DNA of 64,000 nucleotides from Pseudonocardia sulfidoxydans NBRC 16205 (GTDB lineage Bacteria > Actinomycetota > Actinomycetes > Mycobacteriales > Pseudonocardiaceae). How positions within the stretch are numbered: position 1 is the stretch's first letter; the number at the start of each line of letters is the position of its first letter. The stretch lies in assembly GCF_007989085.1 (NCBI RefSeq), contig NZ_BJVJ01000010.1, positions 43,924 to 107,923 on the forward strand, written 5' to 3'. Positions 59,346-64,000 of this stretch are shown here, one piece after another. The notes under the pieces are model-generated. The model did not search any database. It saw nothing but the letters and a program-made list of their open reading frames with translations, and was not told where the DNA came from. The position numbers and the translations under genes were made by a program.

Positions 59346-59843
59346 ATGACGCAGACGACCACCGCCCCCGACCGCGCGCCCGAACACGAGGCCCGCCTCC
59401 AGATGCCCGAGCTCGCCCCCGACGTCTACAAGGCGATGGTGCGGCTCGACACCGCGGTCCGCCGCAACATCGACCCCGTGATCAACGAGCTCGTCAAGAT
59501 CCGCGCCTCGCAGATCAACCACTGCGCGTTCTGCATCGACATGCACACCAAGGACGCGCTGGCCGCCGGCGAGAGCGTCGAACGCATCGTCCAGCTCTCC
59601 GCGTGGGAGGAGTCACGACACTTCTACTCCCCCAAGGAGATCGCCGCCCTCGAGCTCACCGAAGCCGTCACCGTCCTGACCGACGGGTTCGTCCCCGACG
59701 ACGTCTACGCCCGCGCCGCCGAGCACTTCGACGAGACCGAGCTGGCCCACCTCATCGCCGCGATCACCGTCATCAACGCGTGGAACCGGTTCGGCGTCGC
59801 GACCCGCATGGTCCCCGGCCACTACACCCCGGCCGGCAGCTGA
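59346..59843 (+). CDS. Carboxymuconolactone decarboxylase-family protein (AhpD-like)
   Basis: 165 residues. The redox core INHCAFCIDMH has the CxxC and downstream His of AhpD-type peroxidase-linked proteins. ATG 59346 lies 7 nt after TAGCGT (59333-59338), so leaderless. Divergent from the MocR-like regulator; this pairing is frequent in actinobacteria. Likely a peroxidase or alkylhydroperoxidase. Confidence 0.93.
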   Translation: MTQTTTAPDRAPEHEARLQMPELAPDVYKAMVRLDTAVRRNIDPVINELVKIRASQINHCAFCIDMHTKDALAAGESVERIVQLSAWEESRHFYSPKEIAALELTEAVTVLTDGFVPDDVYARAAEHFDETELAHLIAAITVINAWNRFGVATRMVPGHYTPAGS

Positions 59844-59868
59844 CGCCGCGACGTTAAGGTGTCGGCGC

Positions 59869-61041
59869 GTGGGGGTACCCGGGCTGCAGACACCGTGGCG
59901 TCGACGGATGAGCGGGCGCGACCCCGGCGAGGAGCACCGGGCGTCGACGCCGCTCGAGCTGCTGTTCGACCTGTGCTTCGTCGTCGGCGTCGCGCAGGCC
60001 GCGGCCCAGCTCGCGCACGGGATCGAGGAAGGCCACGCCGGCTCGGCCGTCGTCGGGTTCGCGATGGTCTTCTTCGCCATCTGGTGGGCGTGGATGAACT
60101 TCACGTGGTTCGCCTCGGCCTACGACACCGACGACGTCCCCTACCGAGTGCTCACCCTGCTGCAGATGGCGGGCGTGCTGATCCTCGCCGCCGGCGTCCC
60201 GGTGGCGCTGAACGACTACGACTTCCGCGTCGTGACGATCGGCTACGCCGTCATGCGGATCCCGATGGTCCTGCAGTGGCTGCGGGTCGCGCGCGAACAT
60301 CCCGAGGGCCGACAGACCGCCTACCGGTACGCCATCGGCATCGGGGTCGTGCAGGTGCTGTGGCTGCTGCGCCTGCTCCTGCCGCACCCGCTCGACCACG
60401 TCGGCTTCGCCGTCCTCGTGCTCGCCGAGATCGCCGTGCCCATCTGGGCCGAACGCCGGCACACGACGGCCTGGCACCCCGAGCACATCGTCGACCGCTT
60501 CGGCGCGTTCACGATCATCGTCCTCGGCGAGGTCATCCTCGCCGCCGCCGTGGCCTTCGGCGGGGCCATCTCCGACGGGCTCTCGACGCAGCAGATCATG
60601 GTCGCCGTCGGCGGGCTGCTGCTGATGTTCACGATCTGGTGGACGGGATTCCTCGGTGGCGACGAGCACGGCCTGGTGACGACGCGCATCGCGCTGATCT
60701 GGGGCTACGGCCACTACCTGGTGTTCGCCGCGATCGCCGCCCTCGGCGCCGGGCTCGAGGTGGCCGTGCAGGACGCGGCGCACGAGGCGCACGTCGCGCC
60801 GCTGACCGTCGGCTACGCCGTCGCGATCCCGGTGGCGCTGGTGCTCGTGACGAACCTCGTGCTACGCCGGATCGTGTGGCCGCAGGGCAGCGCCGCGCCG
60901 CTCCCCGTCGGCGCCGGTGCGGTCGTCGTGCTGGTCTGCCCGCTGCTGGCGCCGTCGGCCGGGATCGGGGTCGCGGTGCTGGTCATGGGCGTCGTGCTCG
61001 TGGCGGTGCTCGTCGCGTTCCTGCGCACCCGCCACACGTGA
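59869..61041 (+). CDS. Low-temperature-requirement protein A (LtrA)-family membrane protein
   Basis: 390 residues with about 11-12 helices. N-terminal TPLELLFDLCFVVGVAQAA and VDRFGAFTIIVLGEVILAAA are the LtrA signatures. GTG 59869 follows TAAGGT by 8 nt, leaderless. Its TGA stop is directly adjacent to the TCA (minus-strand stop) of the methyltransferase. Transport or sensing role unknown. Confidence 0.92.
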   Translation: MGVPGLQTPWRRRMSGRDPGEEHRASTPLELLFDLCFVVGVAQAAAQLAHGIEEGHAGSAVVGFAMVFFAIWWAWMNFTWFASAYDTDDVPYRVLTLLQMAGVLILAAGVPVALNDYDFRVVTIGYAVMRIPMVLQWLRVAREHPEGRQTAYRYAIGIGVVQVLWLLRLLLPHPLDHVGFAVLVLAEIAVPIWAERRHTTAWHPEHIVDRFGAFTIIVLGEVILAAAVAFGGAISDGLSTQQIMVAVGGLLLMFTIWWTGFLGGDEHGLVTTRIALIWGYGHYLVFAAIAALGAGLEVAVQDAAHEAHVAPLTVGYAVAIPVALVLVTNLVLRRIVWPQGSAAPLPVGAGAVVVLVCPLLAPSAGIGVAVLVMGVVLVAVLVAFLRTRHT

Positions 61042-61824
61042 TCACCTGCGGACGGCCGAGAAGCTGTAGCGGTTGAGGCTGAAGAAGTACTCGTCCTCGG
61101 CGGCCCGGGCATCCAGGTCGGCGAGCCACGCGGCCGCGTCCTCGGCCGTCACCCCGCGCCGGCCCGGTACGAACGCCGCGATCGTCTCCTTGATCGTCGT
61201 GCTGAACGTGTCGGCGTGCAGCCGCGGGTTGAACAGCGGGACGACCCGCTGGTCGGTGACCTCGAGCCCGCCGCGGCGCAACAGGCCGGCCAGGCGGCGC
61301 GGCAGCCGGGGGTCGGCGAGGTGCTCCTCCCAGGCGTCGATGATCCGGTCGTGCAGCGGCCGGTCGGCGACGTTCCAGACCAGCGAGTCCCAGTCGGTGT
61401 CGAGGACGACCGCGCGCCCGCCCGGCTTCAGCACCCGGCGCAGCTCCGCGACGGCCGTCGGCATGTCCGCGACGTACTCGTAGACCTGGGTGCAGACGGC
61501 GACGTCGAAGCTCTCGTCGGCGAAGGGCAGGGCGAGCGCGTCGCCGGTGCCGACGGTCGTCCACGGCATCGACTCGCACCGCTCCCGGGCGAGGGCGTTC
61601 ATCGCCTCGCTGGGGTCCATGCCGTGCACCGAGCCTCCGGGGCCGACGGCCTCGGCGATCGAGGCGAGCAGGTAGCCGGGGCCGGACCCGATGTCGAGGA
61701 CACTCTCGCCGCGGCGCAGCCGCAGCATGTCGAGGGTCTGCGCCCGTTGCGCGACGACGTCGCTGGTCGCGTAGCTGCGGTCGAGCCGCCTGGCCTCGTC
61801 GTCACCGAACTCGAGCATCGCCAC
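61042..61824 (-). CDS. SAM-dependent methyltransferase
   Basis: 260 residues, class I. Motif I VLDIGSGPGYLL, motif II GMDPSEAM, post-motif FDVAVCTQVYEYVADM and VLKPGGRAVVLDTDWDSLVW. GTG 61824 is 7 nt after TAGCCT, leaderless. Resembles ubiquinone/menaquinone methyltransferase-like and toxin-resistance methyltransferases; substrate unknown. Confidence 0.9.
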   Translation of the reverse strand: MAMLEFGDDEARRLDRSYATSDVVAQRAQTLDMLRLRRGESVLDIGSGPGYLLASIAEAVGPGGSVHGMDPSEAMNALARERCESMPWTTVGTGDALALPFADESFDVAVCTQVYEYVADMPTAVAELRRVLKPGGRAVVLDTDWDSLVWNVADRPLHDRIIDAWEEHLADPRLPRRLAGLLRRGGLEVTDQRVVPLFNPRLHADTFSTTIKETIAAFVPGRRGVTAEDAAAWLADLDARAAEDEYFFSLNRYSFSAVRR

Positions 61825-61886
61825 ACCCCGCAGGCTAGCGATCTCCGGGGCCGGTGCAGTCGGTATCAGTCAGGCATCGTTGAACT

Positions 61887-62093
61887 GTGGCCATGACCTT
61901 GCGGTTGACCGACGACGAAGCCGACGCCCTGCGCCGGCAGGCCGAGCGCGAGGACCGGTCGATGCAGGAGGTCGTCCGCGAGGCCGTCCGCGAATACGTC
62001 GAGCGACGCACACACTCTGCGCGCGTCGACGAGGCGCTGCACGTGCTCGCACCGCGGTGTGCGAACCTTCTCGACCGCCTCGGCAAGGCGTGA
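61887..62093 (+). CDS. Ribbon-helix-helix (CopG-type) antitoxin
   Basis: 68 residues. TLRLTDDEADALRRQAE is the RHH DNA-binding strand and helix; MQEVVREAVREYVERR continues the fold. The last bases overlap the Doc-like gene start (GTGA). Antitoxins of this kind bind their own promoter. GTG 61887 or ATG 61893 are both possible starts. Confidence 0.85.
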   Translation: MAMTLRLTDDEADALRRQAEREDRSMQEVVREAVREYVERRTHSARVDEALHVLAPRCANLLDRLGKA

Positions 62094-62470
62094 CCGAGCA
62101 GCTCACCCTCGACACCCTGCTGCGCGTCGCCGGTCGCGCGATCAGCGGCGACGTCCTGGTCCGCGGCTACGGACTCCTCGAGTCCGCACTCGCCCGCCCG
62201 CGGGCGACGGTGTTCGGTGAGGAGGCCTACCCGACGCTGATCGGCAAGGCGGCGGCGCTGCTCCACTCGCTCGCCCGCAACCACGCCCTCGTGGACGGGA
62301 ACGAGCGACTCGCCTGGCTCGCGACCGCGACGTTCCTCTGGATCAACGGCCACACCGTCGACGCCGACGACGACATCCTGTTCGACCTCGTCATCGCGGT
62401 GTCGTCCGGCGAGCTCGACGACGTCGCCGGCATCACCGATCGATTGTCCGGCCTCGTCGTGCCGCGTTAG
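62090..62470 (+). CDS. Fic/Doc-family toxin
   Basis: 126 residues. The Doc-type core is NHALVDGNERLAWLA, matching H-x-x-x-D-G-N-x-R; the usual Phe after the His is Leu and the usual Lys after Asn is Glu. Doc kinases phosphorylate EF-Tu and stop translation. Start GTG overlaps the antitoxin stop, typical for a toxin-antitoxin pair. Confidence 0.85.
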   Translation: MTEQLTLDTLLRVAGRAISGDVLVRGYGLLESALARPRATVFGEEAYPTLIGKAAALLHSLARNHALVDGNERLAWLATATFLWINGHTVDADDDILFDLVIAVSSGELDDVAGITDRLSGLVVPR

Positions 62471-62509
62471 GGTCGCCGCGCCCCGACGGAGGAGCGAAGG
62501 AGCCGCGAC

Positions 62510-63988
62510 GTGGACTACCCGGAGTACCGCCGTCACGACGCCGTCGGGCTGGCCGAGCTGGTCGCGAAGGGCGAGGTCTCCGCGTCGGAACTGCTGGAGA
62601 CGGCGATCGCGCGGGCCGAGGAGGTCGAGCCGCGCATCCACGCGCTGGTGCGGCCGATGTACGAGATCGCCCGGGCCCGCGCCGCGGGACCGTTGACCGG
62701 TCCGTTCGCGGGCGTCCCGTTCCTGATCAAGGACCTCGGCCAGCACTACGCGGGCCTGCCGACGGGCGCCGGGTCGCGCGCGCCGGCGTCGTACCCGCAG
62801 CCGGTGCACGCGGTCGTCGTGCAGCACTGGCTCGACGCGGGGCTGGTTCCGTTCGGGAAGACGAACACCCCCGAGTTCGGGGCCAAGGCGATCACCGAGC
62901 CGGATGCCAACGGTCCCAGCTGCAACCCGTGGGACACCGGGCGGACGCCGGGTGGGTCGTCGGGCGGGTCGGCGGCGGCGGTCGCGGCGGGTGTCGTGCC
63001 GGTGGCGGGCGCGTCCGACGGCGGCGGGTCCATCCGGATCCCGGCGGCGTGCTGCGGGCTGTTCGGGCTCAAGCCGGGCCGGGGTCTGCTGCCCGACGGG
63101 CCCGACGTCGCCGAGCGGCTGCACGGCGCGGCGGTGAACGGCGTCGTGTCCCGGTCCGTGCGCGACACCGCGGCGATGCTCGACGTGCTCGCCGGCCCCG
63201 ACCCGGGCGGTCCGTACCCGACGGCGCGGCCCGCGGAGCCGTTCGCGGACCTGGCCCGTCGCGACCCGGGAACGCTGCGCATCGGCTTCTCGACGACCTC
63301 GCCGCTCGGCACACCCGTCGACGCGCAGGCCGTCGCTGCGGTGGAGGACGCGGCCACGCTGCTCGCGGCGGCGGGTCACGAGGTCGAGGCGGCCGCGTCG
63401 GGGGTCGACGAACGTCAGCTGGCCAAGGACTTCCTGACGATGTGGTTCGCCGCGGTCGCCGCGCAGGTCGCCGAGACCCGCGCGCTGACCGGCTGCGGGC
63501 CGGACGCGTTCGAGCTCGACACCCGGATCATGGCGGCCGTCGGCCGGGCGACGTCCGCGCCGACCTACATCGCCGCGCACGGCCGCTGGAACGACCACAC
63601 CCGCAGGCTGGCCGCGTTCCACGAGCGCTACGACCTGCTCCTGACGCCGACGTTGGCCCGTCCGCCGGTGCGGATCGGCGAGCTCGACGCGCCGGAGGCG
63701 GTGCAGCGGGCGAGCAGGGTCCTGCTGCGCGCGCACGCGGCCGGCCTGCTGGCGAAGACGAACGTCCTCGACACGTTGATCGACCAGAACCTGTCGCCGG
63801 TGCCGTTCACGCAGCTCGCGAACATCACGGGCCGCCCGGCGATGTCGGTGCCGCTGTACCGCACGCCCGAGGGGCTCCCGCTCGGCGTCCAGTTCGTCGG
63901 TCCGCTGGGCGGGGAGGGCCGGCTGCTCGCGCTCGCCACGCAGCTGGAGGCCGCGCGCCCCTGGGCCGATAGGGAGCCGCCCCTCTGA
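62510..63988 (+). CDS. Amidase signature family hydrolase
   Basis: 492 residues. The catalytic Lys is in PFLIKDLG, the cis-Ser in GGSSGGS and the nucleophile Ser in DGGGSIR. The C-terminus has FTQLANITGRPAMSVPL, as usual. GTG 62510 has GAAGGAG ~7 nt upstream. Aryl-acylamidase or nylon-oligomer-type amidase; the substrate cannot be told. Confidence 0.95.
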   Translation: MDYPEYRRHDAVGLAELVAKGEVSASELLETAIARAEEVEPRIHALVRPMYEIARARAAGPLTGPFAGVPFLIKDLGQHYAGLPTGAGSRAPASYPQPVHAVVVQHWLDAGLVPFGKTNTPEFGAKAITEPDANGPSCNPWDTGRTPGGSSGGSAAAVAAGVVPVAGASDGGGSIRIPAACCGLFGLKPGRGLLPDGPDVAERLHGAAVNGVVSRSVRDTAAMLDVLAGPDPGGPYPTARPAEPFADLARRDPGTLRIGFSTTSPLGTPVDAQAVAAVEDAATLLAAAGHEVEAAASGVDERQLAKDFLTMWFAAVAAQVAETRALTGCGPDAFELDTRIMAAVGRATSAPTYIAAHGRWNDHTRRLAAFHERYDLLLTPTLARPPVRIGELDAPEAVQRASRVLLRAHAAGLLAKTNVLDTLIDQNLSPVPFTQLANITGRPAMSVPLYRTPEGLPLGVQFVGPLGGEGRLLALATQLEAARPWADREPPL

Positions 63989-64000
63989 TCGGAAGGGGGG

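Overview
The window looks like chromosome from a very GC-rich, mycothiol-type actinomycete, most likely a member of the Pseudonocardiaceae (Pseudonocardia-like). This is inferred from the strong G/C third-position bias, GTG starts, leaderless promoters, two Rpf proteins, an MDMPI-type protein and a roadblock/DUF742/GTPase conservon. Two blocks repeat known mycobacterial gene orders. Positions 1-7328 (AAA ATPase, pssA, psd, moeA, groEL) match Rv0435c-Rv0440. Positions 21282-27913 (helicase-associated protein, small protein, moaC, mog, moaE, rpf) match Rv0862c-Rv0867c. The XPB helicase (Rv0861c counterpart) is at 10951-12612, separated from its usual neighbour by a sensor-kinase conservon. I recognised no rRNA, tRNA, phage, transposase or CRISPR.

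Layout: 1-5168 phospholipid synthesis and moeA; 5286-7328 cold-shock protein and a groEL behind two CIRCE operators; 7510-10833 small regulators and membrane proteins; 10951-20297 XPB plus a four-gene signalling conservon with a 1733-residue kinase; 20710-31643 helicase partner, molybdenum-cofactor genes (mocA, moaC, mog, moaE), two Rpf muralytic enzymes and a MoxR/CoxE/XdhC maturation set; 31714-36552 lipoprotein, decayed MFS gene, gamma-carbonic anhydrase and thiamine genes under a TPP riboswitch; 37325-40602 membrane proteins and an SGNH hydrolase; 40679-44060 ectABCD for ectoine and hydroxyectoine; 44237-50693 a Baeyer-Villiger-type monooxygenase, small conserved proteins and a three-gene flavin monooxygenase/reductase operon; 50853-63988 cupin, zwf, ECF sigma/anti-sigma set, TerC, a catalytically degenerate hydrolase fused to DUF5519, MocR regulator with a CMD protein, LtrA, methyltransferase, an RHH/Doc toxin-antitoxin pair and an amidase.

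Functional links: moeA, mog, moaC, moaE, mocA, xdhC, moxR and coxE point to supply and insertion of molybdenum cofactor for a xanthine or CO dehydrogenase-type enzyme outside the window. thiO, thiS, thiG and thiE supply the thiazole branch and coupling step of thiamine synthesis. CRP-type sites (TGTGA-N6-TCACA or close) lie upstream of both rpf genes, of moaC and of psd, suggesting one cAMP-type regulator.

The strongest undescribed signals are non-coding. (1) Four copies of a 40-bp palindrome (7474, 31662, 32617, 56560) with compensated substitutions and fixed asymmetric flanks; two copies provide a gene's stop codon. (2) Three further hairpin-repeat families in intergenic gaps, two with a 61-62 bp period and one with a period near 136 bp. 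(3) Divergent thiamine promoters whose two -10 boxes are the arms of one 17-bp palindrome. Among proteins, the hydrolase-DUF5519 fusion lacking its catalytic serine and a small Cys-rich protein between an ECF sigma factor and its putative anti-sigma factor are most worth following.
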